Shown: positions 1 through 8,902, numbered from the stretch's first letter. The stretch: 64,000 bases of DNA from Litoreibacter janthinus (GCF_900111945.1 NZ_FOYO01000001.1:2177751-2241750); one strand, 5' to 3'. Notes: generated by a model not told the origin, from the letters alone. Numbers and translations are program-made.

Positions 1-6
1 GCTTGG

Positions 7-885
7 ATGAACAAGGACGGCGACGCCATGGACGCTGTCAAAGAGGCAGCCGGTGACGCCACAACTGCTGTTGAAGGTGCCGTGGAAGCCACCACTGAAG
101 CCGCATCCGAGGCTGCCGAAGCCGCCAGCGACACCGTGACCGAAACTGTTGAAGGTGCATCTGAAGCTGCTGCGGAAGCAGCCGACGCAGCGTCCGACGC
201 TGTTGAGGGTGCCGTCGAGGGCGCAACCGAAGCTGCTGCAGATGCTGTGAACGCTGTTGAGGGCGCTGCGGAAGGTGCTGCAGAAGCCGCTGGCGAAGCA
301 GTCGAAGCTGCGACCGACGCTGCTTCGGACGCTGCCAACGCTGTTGCTGATACCGCAGCCGAGGCCACAGAGGCCGCAACTGACGCTGTATCTGACGCTG
401 CTGAGTCAACCACCGAAGCTGCCAACGAAGCTGCAACAGCAACATCCGACGCCGTCGAAGCAACCACTGACGCTGCAAGCGACGCTGCAAACACCGCCGC
501 GGACACCGCTGCTGAAGCAACCGAAGCTGCGACCGATGCGGCTGCCGATACTGCGAACGCTGTCGCTGACACCGCATCTGACGCTGCGAACGCAACCGCT
601 GATGCTGCTAGCGACGCAACCGACGCTGTTGCCGATACGACCGCAGAAGCAACCGACGCGGTGACCGGCACTGAAGCCGCTACCGACACCGGCTCAATGG
701 CTGGTATGTCCGATCTGCTGACAGTTGACGGTTTCAACTACGACAAGGTGGTTGAAATGGTTGATAGCTCTGATCTGGGCGCCTTGACCAAGACCACACT
801 GAAAACCGGTCTGAACCAAGCCAAAGACAACCCTGAAATGCTGTCTGGCGTTCTCGACAACATCAAAGCGGCAATGGGTATGTAA
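7..885 (+). CDS. Ala-rich helical repeat protein, 5' end probably cut by window edge
   Basis: I do not recognise a named family. About 225 residues are almost entirely Ala, Glu, Asp, Thr, Val and Ser in degenerate blocks such as AAEATEAATDA and DAASDAANAVADT, which predicts long amphipathic or coiled-coil-prone helices as seen in LEA-like and apolipoprotein-like proteins. The last 60 or so residues differ: a Met-rich, non-repetitive segment (SMAGMSDLLTVDGFNYDKV to KAAMGM) that looks like a small folded C-terminal domain. The frame is open to the first base of the window (codons for Ala-Trp precede the first ATG), so the true start and any N-terminal signal may lie upstream. No function is claimed. 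A strong hairpin terminator follows. Confidence 0.7.
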   Translation: MNKDGDAMDAVKEAAGDATTAVEGAVEATTEAASEAAEAASDTVTETVEGASEAAAEAADAASDAVEGAVEGATEAAADAVNAVEGAAEGAAEAAGEAVEAATDAASDAANAVADTAAEATEAATDAVSDAAESTTEAANEAATATSDAVEATTDAASDAANTAADTAAEATEAATDAAADTANAVADTASDAANATADAASDATDAVADTTAEATDAVTGTEAATDTGSMAGMSDLLTVDGFNYDKVVEMVDSSDLGALTKTTLKTGLNQAKDNPEMLSGVLDNIKAAMGM

Positions 886-930
886 TCCTTGCCGTAATGT
901 CTGATCCCTGCTTGGGGCCAGACGTTACCT

Positions 931-974
931 AAAAAAAACGCCGCGTGGGATCATCCGACGCGGCGTATTTTATT
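931..974. terminator. Bidirectional intrinsic terminator
   Basis: A perfect 9-bp stem (ACGCCGCGT at 938-946 with ACGCGGCGT at 958-966) has an A-run on its left and a T-rich run on its right. It can therefore end both the plus-strand Ala-rich gene and the minus-strand sulfate operon whose last gene stops at 991. Confidence 0.85.
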
Positions 975-990
975 TATGCTGTAGAGCGGT

Positions 991-1857
991 TTAGCCAACA
1001 AAGGCCTTTTCGACAACGTAGTGCTTTGGATCGCTATTGGCACCTTCTTCCAGCCCGAAACCTTCGAAGATTTCCTTAAGATCCATGTTCAGCCCGATGG
1101 AGCCGCAGACCATCGCGCGGTCCGTCTCTGGGGTCATCGGTGGCACACCCAAATCCGCGAACAGCTCACCGGAGCGCAGCTTGTCCGTGACGCGGCCCAT
1201 CTTGGGGCTCTCTTCTCGCGTTGTCGTCGGGTAGTAGACCAGCTTCTTGAGGTTGTCCTCGCCGATCAGCTCGCCCAGCAACTCGTCACTGCGGATTTCT
1301 TCGATCAGTTGGCGACCATATTCCAGCTCCGCCACTTCGCGGCAGGTGTGGGTGATGATCACTTCGTCATAGTCTTCGTAAGTCTGCGGGTCGCGTAGCA
1401 GGGAGGCGAAAGGCGCGAAGCCCGTGCCGGTGGCGAAGAACCACAACCGTTTGCCAGGCAGCAGCGCATCATGGACCAGCGTGCCAACGGGTTTCGGGCG
1501 CAGGATGATCTCGTCGCCGACTTTGATGTGCTGCAACTTCGAGGTCAGCGGCCCGTCTTGCACCTTGATGGAGTAGAACTCCAACTCTTCATCCCAGCTA
1601 GGGGACGCTATGGAATACGCACGCAGCAATGGTTTTTGCTTGCCTGACACGGGATCGGGGTCACCCATGAGGCCAATCATCACGAACTCACCGGAGCGGA
1701 AGCGCAACGATGCGGGACGGGTGACGCGGAAAGAGAACAGGCGGTCCGTCCAGTGCTTCACCTCGGTGACGGTTTGCGCGTCTGGCAAGGTTGGAACGGC
1801 TTTTACAGGAGCATTCATTGCAGTTACTTCATTCATGGCATTTGTCCGGCGAGGCAT
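991..1857 (-). CDS. fpr: Ferredoxin-NADP(+) reductase
   Basis: FAD enzyme moving electrons between NADPH and ferredoxin or flavodoxin. The FAD-binding RAYS(I) motif sits near residue 80, the NADP-binding GTGFAPFASLLRDP segment near 140-155, a CGS(I)G motif near 250, and the protein ends in VVEKAFVG, as in bacterial subclass FNRs that lack the terminal Tyr of plastid enzymes. About 288 residues; family members are usually 255-270, so internal Met codons at 1836 or 1818 may be the true start. It is the last gene of the sulfate assimilation run, 52 nt after the DUF934 gene, which fits a role as electron supply for the siroheme reductase; that link is inferred from position. Confidence 0.9.
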   Translation of the reverse strand: MPRRTNAMNEVTAMNAPVKAVPTLPDAQTVTEVKHWTDRLFSFRVTRPASLRFRSGEFVMIGLMGDPDPVSGKQKPLLRAYSIASPSWDEELEFYSIKVQDGPLTSKLQHIKVGDEIILRPKPVGTLVHDALLPGKRLWFFATGTGFAPFASLLRDPQTYEDYDEVIITHTCREVAELEYGRQLIEEIRSDELLGELIGEDNLKKLVYYPTTTREESPKMGRVTDKLRSGELFADLGVPPMTPETDRAMVCGSIGLNMDLKEIFEGFGLEEGANSDPKHYVVEKAFVG

Positions 1858-1909
1858 AACACCTCACCGGCCTTTCTAGAACTCTTGTGTCAGTTTTTAA
1901 ATGGGACGT

Positions 1910-2323
1910 TCAGCCGCGCAGCCGCGCCTGATAGTTATGGGCTTTCCAATCGGCCCGTGCGAGCCATTGGGCTTCCGGTTGGCGAGCGGCAAGATCATCG
2001 TCGATCTCTACCTCGTCAAAGCCCGAACGCCGCGCCATGGCGTATTGGTCCGCGATGACGTGGCCGCGCGCGCGCAGGCGCCCGATGAACCCCATAAGCC
2101 GCAACCGGCGTGCGATGGTGAACCCGCGACCGTCGGCAGAGCTTGGAAAGTCCACGCGGATCATCTTGATCTTGTCGAGACGCGGAGCCAGATCGGCGAT
2201 GTCTGCATCAGACGGAACGTCAATGCAGCACGGCGTATCGTTGGCGGGCAGGGCGGCTAGATCGGTAAATCCTTGCTGCCACGTGTCCGCGGCGAAGCCT
2301 GTGTCGGTGATGATCACGCTCAT
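1910..2323 (-). CDS. DUF934 family protein of the sulfate assimilation operon
   Basis: A 137-residue protein of the DUF934 type, commonly found beside cysH and sulfite reductase genes in alpha- and betaproteobacteria and of unproven function. Visible traits are a conserved central RVDFPSSADGRGFTIARRLR segment and the following GHVIADQYAMARRSGFDEVE, characteristic of the family. Its start overlaps the cysH stop in an ATGA arrangement (2320-2323), so the two are translationally coupled. A role in sulfite reduction or siroheme enzyme assembly is inferred from context only. Confidence 0.85.
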   Translation of the reverse strand: MSVIITDTGFAADTWQQGFTDLAALPANDTPCCIDVPSDADIADLAPRLDKIKMIRVDFPSSADGRGFTIARRLRLMGFIGRLRARGHVIADQYAMARRSGFDEVEIDDDLAARQPEAQWLARADWKAHNYQARLRG

Positions 2324-3060
2324 GCTGCGTCCCTTTTTCTAACGATTTTCCCATCCACGATGTGAATGCCGCATTCGGTTTTGTCTTGGCCCCGCCAGCG
2401 ACCCGCGCGCGGGTCCTCTCCGGGTTTGGTTTTCGTGGTGCACGGCGCGCATCCAATTGAAGCGAACCCGCGGGCTACCAACGGATGACGCGGCAAGCGA
2501 TTGTTAGTGATGTAATCCTGAATATCTTGCAGCGTAAAATGAGCCAAAGGATTGATCTTGATCCTGTTTTGCTCATCGGCTTCAAAGAATTCTAGCGTTG
2601 CGCGTGCGCCGCCCTGAACCCGCTTGCGACCTGTGATCCAAGCGTCAAACCCGCTAAGGGCGTGCTCTAAGGGTTCGGTCTTGCGCATGGCGCAGCACGC
2701 GTCGGGGTCGCGGCGATACAGGAGCGCCTCGGGGTCTTGGTCCAACAGCTTGGCGCGGTCGGGACCGATGACCCGCACGTTAAGGCCTAGGCTCTCTGCC
2801 AGATCTTTCTGGTAGGTTTTTGTTTCAGGAAAGAGCATCTCCGTGTCGAGGAATATGACCGGTACACTTCGATCAAGCGTCGACAACAGGTGTAAAAGCA
2901 CGACTGATTCCGCGCCGAAAGAGCTGACCAGCGCGGTGCTGCCGACCTGTGGATCGGTTAAGGCATGGCGCAGCACATCAACGGCCGCGTGGTTGCGGTA
3001 GCGGGCGTTTAGCTCTGCTGCACGCTCGGATGCGGGGGCGAGGGGGGCTTCAAGCGGCAT
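2320..3060 (-). CDS. cysH: Phosphoadenylyl/adenylyl-sulfate reductase (APS-type)
   Basis: Reduces activated sulfate (APS or PAPS) to sulfite with thioredoxin. Start chosen at 3060 (MPLEAPLAP), giving 246 residues and an 11-nt overlap with the sulfite reductase stop; an upstream ATG at 3159 would add an unlikely Arg-rich tail inside that gene. The PP-loop-like SSFGAESVVLLHL lies at about 46-58. Paired cysteines at 122-123 and 204/207 form the [4Fe-4S]-ligand pattern typical of APS-using enzymes, and C230 in the KTECGIH motif is the catalytic cysteine. The cluster cysteines argue for APS rather than PAPS as substrate; that is family knowledge, not shown here. Confidence 0.93.
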   Translation of the reverse strand: MPLEAPLAPASERAAELNARYRNHAAVDVLRHALTDPQVGSTALVSSFGAESVVLLHLLSTLDRSVPVIFLDTEMLFPETKTYQKDLAESLGLNVRVIGPDRAKLLDQDPEALLYRRDPDACCAMRKTEPLEHALSGFDAWITGRKRVQGGARATLEFFEADEQNRIKINPLAHFTLQDIQDYITNNRLPRHPLVARGFASIGCAPCTTKTKPGEDPRAGRWRGQDKTECGIHIVDGKIVRKRDAA

Positions 3061-4714
3061 TGGCTTTCGCCTCCGGATAAAGGGCAGCCTTAAACGGCGC
3101 CATGCCAAGGCGGCGATAGGCGTCGATGAACCGTTCTTGTGCATCAGCGCGATGCGCAAGGTAGGCCTCGATCAGCCGCTCGATGGCGGGCACGATCTCG
3201 TCATAGGCAAAGCCCGGACCGGCCCGCTCGCCCACGGCAGCGGTTTCGGTGTGGTCGCCACCCAAAGTGATCTGGTAGTTCTCCACACCCGCGCGGTCGA
3301 GCCCGAGGATGCCGATATGACCCACATGGTGGTGCCCGCAGGCGTTGATGCAGCCGGAGATTTTGATCTTCAGATCGCCGATTTCATGCTCCAGCTTCAG
3401 CTCGTCAAAGCGGATCGCGATTTGCTGTGCAACAGGAATTGAACGGGCCGTCGCCAGCGCGCAGTAGTCCATACCGGGGCATGCGATAATGTCGGAGATT
3501 TTGCCGATATTCGCGGTCGCCAGCTCAACAGCCTTCAGTCGAGCGTGGATTGCTGGAAGGTTCGATTTGTGCACGTGAGGCAAGATTACATTCTGCTCAT
3601 GGCTGATACGAAGTTCGTTATGTGCAAACTCACGAGCGATGGCAGCCATTTCCCGCATCTGTTCAGAGGTCGCGTCACCCGGTGTTTGGCCGTGCTTCTT
3701 GATAGAGATCGACACGATAGAATACTCGTCATTCTTATGCGCGGTCAGGTTGGTATCGGCCCAGGAGCGGAACACAGGATCTGTGTGGTAGGCATCCTTG
3801 AACGCAGCGACTGAACCGGTCTTGAAGTCTGGCAAAGCGAACTGTGCCTCAATGCCTTTCAGCATGTCTTGGTCAACGCCACCGAATTGCGGTTTCAGCA
3901 AAGCGAAACGCTCTTCCACCAAGTCGCGAATGGTCTCGATGCCGTTCTCATGCACAGTGATCTTGATGCGCGCTTTGTACTTGTTGTCGCGGCGACCCAG
4001 CAGGTTGTAGACGCTGACAATCGCCTCGCAATAGGGCAGCAGGTCTGCCTTGGGCAGGAAGTCGCGCAGCACCTTGCCGATCATCGGTGTGCGGCCCAAG
4101 CCACCGCCAACAACGATCTCGTAGCCTTCAATCCCGTCACGGGACAGCAAGCGAATGCCGATGTCATGTGCCTTGATGACGGCACGGTCATTGGCAGAGC
4201 CCGTAACGGCCAGTTTGAATTTTCGCGGCAGGAACTGAAACTCGGGGTGATCTGTAGACCATTGGCGCAGCAATTCGGCGGTCGGACGTGGGTCCGCCAC
4301 TTCATCTTTGGCGGCACCTGCGAAATGGTCGGCAGTGACGTTACGGATGGTGTTGCCTGACGTCTGGATGGCGTGCATGCCAACCTCGCCCAACGCGTCC
4401 AGCATGTCGGGCACGTCTTTCAGCTTTGGCCAGTTGTATTGGATGTTCTGACGCGTGGTGAAATGGCCGTAGCCCTTGTCCCACTTGTCAGCGATATCCG
4501 CCAGCACGTCCATTTGGCCTGCATTCAGCGTGCCATACGGGATTGCTACACGGAGCATGTAAGCATGAAGTTGCAAATAAAGGCCATTCATCAGACGCAG
4601 CGGTTTGAACTCGTCTTCGGTCAAAGACCCGTCGATGCGGCGTTCCACCTGGGCGCGGAATTGAGCGTTGCGTTCTGCGAGGAAGTCGCGGTCGAAGTCA
4701 TTGTATTGATACAT
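3050..4714 (-). CDS. cysI: Siroheme nitrite/sulfite reductase, assimilatory (hemoprotein)
   Basis: Six-electron reduction of sulfite to sulfide, with siroheme and a [4Fe-4S] cluster. 554 residues, normal for the family. It has two ferredoxin-like half domains (GYGHFTTRQNIQYNWP near 80-95) and, in the last third, the cluster/siroheme ligands as C-x5-C (CPGMDYC) and C-x3-C (CINAC) followed by GHHHVGHIGI. Gene position between cysG and cysH points to sulfite rather than nitrite. It overlaps the DUF2849 stop by one base (TAATG). The separate FNR gene at the operon end replaces a CysJ flavoprotein, which is not present in the run; that pairing is inference. Confidence 0.92.
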   Translation of the reverse strand: MYQYNDFDRDFLAERNAQFRAQVERRIDGSLTEDEFKPLRLMNGLYLQLHAYMLRVAIPYGTLNAGQMDVLADIADKWDKGYGHFTTRQNIQYNWPKLKDVPDMLDALGEVGMHAIQTSGNTIRNVTADHFAGAAKDEVADPRPTAELLRQWSTDHPEFQFLPRKFKLAVTGSANDRAVIKAHDIGIRLLSRDGIEGYEIVVGGGLGRTPMIGKVLRDFLPKADLLPYCEAIVSVYNLLGRRDNKYKARIKITVHENGIETIRDLVEERFALLKPQFGGVDQDMLKGIEAQFALPDFKTGSVAAFKDAYHTDPVFRSWADTNLTAHKNDEYSIVSISIKKHGQTPGDATSEQMREMAAIAREFAHNELRISHEQNVILPHVHKSNLPAIHARLKAVELATANIGKISDIIACPGMDYCALATARSIPVAQQIAIRFDELKLEHEIGDLKIKISGCINACGHHHVGHIGILGLDRAGVENYQITLGGDHTETAAVGERAGPGFAYDEIVPAIERLIEAYLAHRADAQERFIDAYRRLGMAPFKAALYPEAKANAA

Positions 4715-5016
4715 TAAACCAGATCCGCCTGTTTGCCGTGGTTGTAATTGGATGGGCCGCGTGTGCGGAATTCTTCGCGAAAATGTGTGGGCTGTGGCAC
4801 GCCATCTTTCAGCGCGATGTCAGCGAGATAGACGCCGACAACCGTATTGACCTTGGACGCGCCATCGAGGAGGCGCAGCTCTGCATGGGCTTCGTCTTCG
4901 ATAATCTCAGCGTCACTCAGGTCGCGCGACCAAGCGTCGTCGGCGGTCAGGTAGACAACGTCACCTTCCAGTAAGGCATTAGCTGTGACGACTTTGGGGG
5001 TAAACGGCTTGCTCAT
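4714..5016 (-). CDS. DUF2849 domain protein
   Basis: A 100-residue protein with the N-terminal VTANALLEGDVVYLTADDAW pattern of DUF2849, a small family found between siroheme synthase and sulfite reductase genes in alphaproteobacteria. Function unknown. It is sandwiched by tight overlaps on both sides (ATGA with cysG at 5013-5016 and a one-base overlap with the sulfite reductase), so it is probably made in step with both and may help siroheme or electron delivery; that role is only inferred. Confidence 0.88.
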   Translation of the reverse strand: MSKPFTPKVVTANALLEGDVVYLTADDAWSRDLSDAEIIEDEAHAELRLLDGASKVNTVVGVYLADIALKDGVPQPTHFREEFRTRGPSNYNHGKQADLV

Positions 5017-6392
5017 ATCGCGGCCTCCATTTCGTGATGTTGTGCGGCGACCAGCGCCGCGCGTGGGGCAAGGCCAAGAAAGACCAGCGCAGGGCCGGTC
5101 AGGTTGGCGTGTGTCAAAGTTGGCTCCAGCTCGCCCAAGGTGGTGGCGAGGATGCGTTGCTCCGGGCGGGAGGCGTTTTCAATCACCGTCACCTGCGTCA
5201 GCGGGTCAGCGCCGTGCATCAACAGGCGGCCTTGGATGAAGCGGGCAGATTTTTTGCCCATGTAGATCGCGGCAACCTCTCCTTCGCTGGCCAGCGTTTT
5301 CCAGTCATGGTCCGCGAAGCCCTTTGTGTCATGTCCGGTAATAAAGCGGACGCCGGAGTTGCGGCCACGTTTGGTGAAGCTCTGACCAAGGGCGGCCACC
5401 GCAGCAGATGCCGACGTGATGCCCGGAATGATGGTCCATGCGATGCCGGACGCGTCGCAGGCGTCGATCTCCTCATCCAGACGCCCGAACACGGTTGGGT
5501 CGCCCGATTTCAGGCGGACCACATGGGCGCCGCTACGCGCGTGGCTGACGATCATTTCGTTGATGGCGTCTTGTGTGACAGATGGGCCGAACCCTTCTTT
5601 GCCGGCGGACAGCATCACAGCTTCGCGGCGGGCGAGTTCCAAGATTTCTGGGGCGACAAGACGATCATAGATCACCACATCGGCCTCATCGAGCGCTTTG
5701 CGGGCCTTCAGCGTCAACAATTCAGGGTCTCCCGGTCCAGCGCCGACCAAATCGACACGGCCCTCTTTGGGCTTTGCGGTGAGGTGCTTGTCCAGCAACG
5801 CTTCGAGCGACGATGAGGCGTCCGTCTCGGACGCCACGCCTTGCGCATAGTAGTCCGCCCAAAACTCGCGGCGCTTGACGCCAAAGGGCAAAGCTTCTGC
5901 ACGTGCTCGGAAGGCTTTGCCCATGCGGGCCATAAGGCCAAGGCGCGGCGACAGGCGCTCTTCGATATCTTTCTTAATCGCGCGAGCCAAAACCGGCGCT
6001 GCACCTTCCGTCCCAATCGCGACGACCACGGGGTCGCGATCCACCATGGCGGGTGTGATGAACTGGCTGTCCTCTAGATTGTCGACGATGTTCACCAAAG
6101 CACCGTCGCGGTGGGCCAGTTCGGCGACACGCGCATCTTCGGCGTCGTCTTCATTGGCAGCATAGAACAAGCGGGCGCAGAGTGCGTCGCCAGGCTCCAT
6201 TGCGCGGCGGATCAAAGTCAGGCGGCCGTCTTGTGCCCATTGGGCAATTTCAGGCGCGGCGTCTTCGGTCACGACAACAAGCTTGGCTTCAGTCTTCAAC
6301 AGAAGGCGCAGTTTGGCCAAGGCTGCTTCGCCGCCGCCAGATACGACAACGCGGCGACCTTCCAGGGCCATAAAGATTGGAAAATGCTTCAT
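5013..6392 (-). CDS. cysG: Siroheme synthase (bifunctional or trifunctional)
   Basis: Makes siroheme from uroporphyrinogen III. Start chosen at 6392 (MKHFPIF), preceded by an AAGGACGG ribosome site; the longer frame to 6455 has no such support. 459 residues. The N-terminal half (about 1-200) is the precorrin-2 dehydrogenase/ferrochelatase module with VVVSGGGEAALAKL, which matches the GGGxVA Rossmann motif of the family with small changes. The C-terminal half is the SAM uroporphyrinogen-III methyltransferase, with VDLVGAGPGDPELLTLKA and later GITSASAAVA. First gene of the operon and divergent from the Lrp/AsnC gene. Confidence 0.93.
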   Translation of the reverse strand: MKHFPIFMALEGRRVVVSGGGEAALAKLRLLLKTEAKLVVVTEDAAPEIAQWAQDGRLTLIRRAMEPGDALCARLFYAANEDDAEDARVAELAHRDGALVNIVDNLEDSQFITPAMVDRDPVVVAIGTEGAAPVLARAIKKDIEERLSPRLGLMARMGKAFRARAEALPFGVKRREFWADYYAQGVASETDASSSLEALLDKHLTAKPKEGRVDLVGAGPGDPELLTLKARKALDEADVVIYDRLVAPEILELARREAVMLSAGKEGFGPSVTQDAINEMIVSHARSGAHVVRLKSGDPTVFGRLDEEIDACDASGIAWTIIPGITSASAAVAALGQSFTKRGRNSGVRFITGHDTKGFADHDWKTLASEGEVAAIYMGKKSARFIQGRLLMHGADPLTQVTVIENASRPEQRILATTLGELEPTLTHANLTGPALVFLGLAPRAALVAAQHHEMEAAI

Positions 6393-6530
6393 AAGAGCCG
6401 TCCTTGGGTTTCTTGCTCCTATAAATAGAAAAATTTCCCAAGACATGCTATCCATTCACGCAAATAAGGAATAACGTTCGTCTGTAAAGAATTTTCGGAA
6501 CGGTTGTTCCTTTGATGGAGGTAAACGCGA
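6393..6530. promoter_or_regulatory. Divergent cysG / Lrp-family control region
   Basis: 138 bp between two outward-facing starts. It holds an imperfect palindrome GGAAC-N4-GTTCC at 6497-6510, 21 bp before the regulator start, and a related GGAATAACGTTC at 6471-6482. These are plausible operator half-sites for the adjacent Lrp/AsnC protein. No promoter hexamers stand out clearly. Confidence 0.35.
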
Positions 6531-6992
6531 ATGGCAGCTCAGATCGATGCGATGGATAGGAATATCCTTGCGCAACTGCAAGAGGACGCCTCACAAAGTC
6601 TTGATGAAATTGCCCGTAAAACTGGCTCTTCCAAGACGCCTGTTTGGAACAGAATCAAGAAGCTACGTGCCGCTGGAGTGATCCGGCAGGACACCGTGGT
6701 GCTTGATCCTGAGAAGCTGGGGCTGGAAGCATGTTTCTTCGTTTTGATCCGTACATCCGAGCATGAGAGCGACTGGCAGGACAAATTCTTGAAAGCACTG
6801 CAAGCGCGGCCAGAGGTGCTGGAGGCGCATCGCCTTGCGGGCGACATTGACTACATTTTGAAGGTCAGGGTCGCCAACGCTCGCGCTTATGATGAATTCT
6901 ATCAGGCCTTGATCTCAGAAGTCCGAATTTTCAACGTCACAGCCCTTTTGTCGATGGAGGAGATCAAATCCACAACCGCGTTGCCACTCTAG
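6531..6992 (+). CDS. Lrp/AsnC family transcriptional regulator
   Basis: 153 residues, the usual size. The N-terminal winged HTH spans about 5-60 (LDEIARKTGSSKTPVWNRIKKLRAAGVI is characteristic), and a C-terminal RAM/AsnC ligand domain follows (VLEAHRLAGDIDYILKVRV). Start at the GAGGTAAACGCG-preceded ATG. It is divergent from cysG, so it is a likely local regulator of the sulfate/siroheme operon, perhaps sensing a sulfur amino acid; the ligand is not visible. It ends four bases into the convergent downstream gene. Confidence 0.9.
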   Translation: MAAQIDAMDRNILAQLQEDASQSLDEIARKTGSSKTPVWNRIKKLRAAGVIRQDTVVLDPEKLGLEACFFVLIRTSEHESDWQDKFLKALQARPEVLEAHRLAGDIDYILKVRVANARAYDEFYQALISEVRIFNVTALLSMEEIKSTTALPL

Positions 6993-7441
6993 CTCGCAAG
7001 GGCCCGGTCAGCTACTGCGCGTCGACTGTTAAACTCAGGCAAGCCGTTTGGTGTGGCTTCGGCCTCGGGGCCAACTTGGGCCCGACCGGCCACACAGGCA
7101 AAAGCGAACTGCCCGATGAGATCAGGGGGCAAATCCGGACTGATGATGCTGACAAGGCTTGGCAAGAGTTCGTAGAGCTCTTCCACACCCGCGTCGGTTC
7201 GATTGCTTAACAGCACTGTTTTGACGAATGGCGCGCGTTTTTCCGCAGAAAGCGCGACGCCGTGCGTGAGTTGCCCGTGAACGCGCTCTTCCATCGCCAC
7301 AAGGTCGAAGACACACGCCCTGACATGGGCCGTTGCCATCAACACGCTTTCGCATTGCGCGACCTGAAAACCGCGCTTGATTAAGACGGCTGACAGACGC
7401 AACTGCGTCGCGGGATCGTCCGACAGAACGAGAGCTTGCAT
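6989..7441 (-). CDS. Receiver-like protein of unknown function
   Basis: 150 residues beginning MQALVLSDDPATQLRL, which resembles the first beta strand and acidic pair of a response-regulator receiver domain, followed by a helix and RGFQVAQCES. The expected phospho-acceptor Asp region reads FDLVAMEER and the Thr/Ser-switch strand reads TVLLSNRTD, so the fold is suggested but the catalytic set is incomplete. No output domain is attached. An AGAGGATCC ribosome site precedes the ATG. I do not assign a function; it may be a degenerate or atypical single-domain receiver. Confidence 0.6.
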   Translation of the reverse strand: MQALVLSDDPATQLRLSAVLIKRGFQVAQCESVLMATAHVRACVFDLVAMEERVHGQLTHGVALSAEKRAPFVKTVLLSNRTDAGVEELYELLPSLVSIISPDLPPDLIGQFAFACVAGRAQVGPEAEATPNGLPEFNSRRAVADRALAS

Positions 7442-7528
7442 GTAGGATCCTCTGGGTCATGGCGACTAAGCCAGACCGTAGGAGGCGATCCCTGAAAAAA
7501 ACCTTAAATCCAGACGTACTTTTTTGCC

Positions 7529-8902
7529 CTATTTGGACATTGCATCCAAAATGCGGACCCAAGACCGGATGCCTTTATGAAAGCTCTCCAGGTCGTATTT
7601 TTCGTTCGGTGAGTGGATTTGATCGTCATCCTTGCCAAATCCAATCAGCATGGCGTCCATACCAAGAATATCCTTGAAATGGCCCGCAATAGGGATTGAT
7701 CCGCCGCAGCCTACAAACGCTGCAGGATTGGGCCATTCGTCGGACAACGCCGCGCGGGCCTGCTCAAAAGCAGGGTGATCGGTGGACATCTCGGACGCCG
7801 AACCTGCACCATGGCCTTTGAACTCTACGGTGCAATCATCTGGCAGTTGAGCTTCGACAAAAGCGCGGAAGCTTTCACGCAGCTTTAGAGGGTCTTGGCC
7901 CGGCACCAGTCGAAACGAAATCTTGGCGCTGGCGACCGAGGGCAGGACCGTTTTGAAACCGTCGCCCTGATACCCGCCGGAAATGCCGTTGACCTCGCAG
8001 GTTGGGCGGGACCAGATCATCTCCAGACCTGTTCTTTTGTCCTCACCTGCAGGAATGCCAAGGCCGACTTCGCCCAGAAACTGACTGCTGTCGAAACCCA
8101 GGTCGGTCCATTGCTGCGCGATATCAGCGGGGAGTTCTTCCACACCGTCATAGAAACCGGGCACCATGATCTGGCCGGAGGAATCGTGGAGACTGGCAAT
8201 GATCTTGGCCAGCACACGGATGGGGTTGCGCGCGATACCGCCATACATGCCGGAATGCAGGTCTTTGTTGGGCCCTGTTATCGTAAGCTCTTCACCCAGC
8301 AGTCCGCGCAAGCGTGTGACGATGGCGGGCGTGGCCTCCCCGAAAAGTCCGGTGTCGCAGATCAGGGCGATGTCGGCTTTCAGCTCGTCGGCGTTTTCTT
8401 GCATGAATGGGACGAGTGACGGCGAGCCGCTTTCTTCCTCCCCCTCAAAGAACAATGAGATTTTGGCAGGCAGAGCCCCGTGAACCACTTGCCATGCGCG
8501 GCACGCCTCCACGAAGGTCATGAGCTGGCCCTTGTCGTCGGAAGAGCCGCGGCCACGGATCACTGGACCATTTTCTGTCTCTTCCAAACGGGGCTCGAAA
8601 GGCGGGTTGCTCCAAAGTGATAGGGGGTCAACAGGTTGTACGTCATAATGGCCGTAGAACATCACATGGGGGCCGTCGCCCTCGCCATGTGCCACGACCA
8701 TTGGATGGCCGGGTGTGGGACGCTTAGACACGTCAAAGCCGATGCTCTGTAGATCATCCACCAGCCAGTCGGCGGCGGCATCGCAATCCCCTTTATAGGC
8801 AGGATCCGTCGAGATCGACGGAATGCGGAGCAGCTCCAAAAGTCTGGCGACAGCAGATTCCAAATCTCCGTCGACCTGATCCAATACGGCGTTCAGTGTC
8901 AT
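7529..8902 (-). CDS. M20 family metallopeptidase (dipeptidase)
   Basis: Zinc exopeptidase of the M20 dipeptidase/carboxypeptidase branch, 457 residues. The metal and catalytic motifs are all visible: GHYDVQP (about 84-90), RGSSDDKGQ (about 118-126), GEEESGS (about 154-160) and, after a lid/dimerisation domain starting near 215 (KDLHSGMYGG), CGGSIPI near the C terminus. Cytoplasmic, with no signal peptide. Likely cleaves dipeptides; exact substrate unknown. It stands alone between convergent and divergent neighbours. Confidence 0.9.
   Translation of the reverse strand: MTLNAVLDQVDGDLESAVARLLELLRIPSISTDPAYKGDCDAAADWLVDDLQSIGFDVSKRPTPGHPMVVAHGEGDGPHVMFYGHYDVQPVDPLSLWSNPPFEPRLEETENGPVIRGRGSSDDKGQLMTFVEACRAWQVVHGALPAKISLFFEGEEESGSPSLVPFMQENADELKADIALICDTGLFGEATPAIVTRLRGLLGEELTITGPNKDLHSGMYGGIARNPIRVLAKIIASLHDSSGQIMVPGFYDGVEELPADIAQQWTDLGFDSSQFLGEVGLGIPAGEDKRTGLEMIWSRPTCEVNGISGGYQGDGFKTVLPSVASAKISFRLVPGQDPLKLRESFRAFVEAQLPDDCTVEFKGHGAGSASEMSTDHPAFEQARAALSDEWPNPAAFVGCGGSIPIAGHFKDILGMDAMLIGFGKDDDQIHSPNEKYDLESFHKGIRSWVRILDAMSK

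Noticed and set aside
38..664. Arg/Gln-rich and Leu-rich frames across the Ala-rich gene
   Set aside because: They are antisense or shifted readings of GC-rich Ala codons; their composition is not protein-like and the terminator fits the plus-strand gene.
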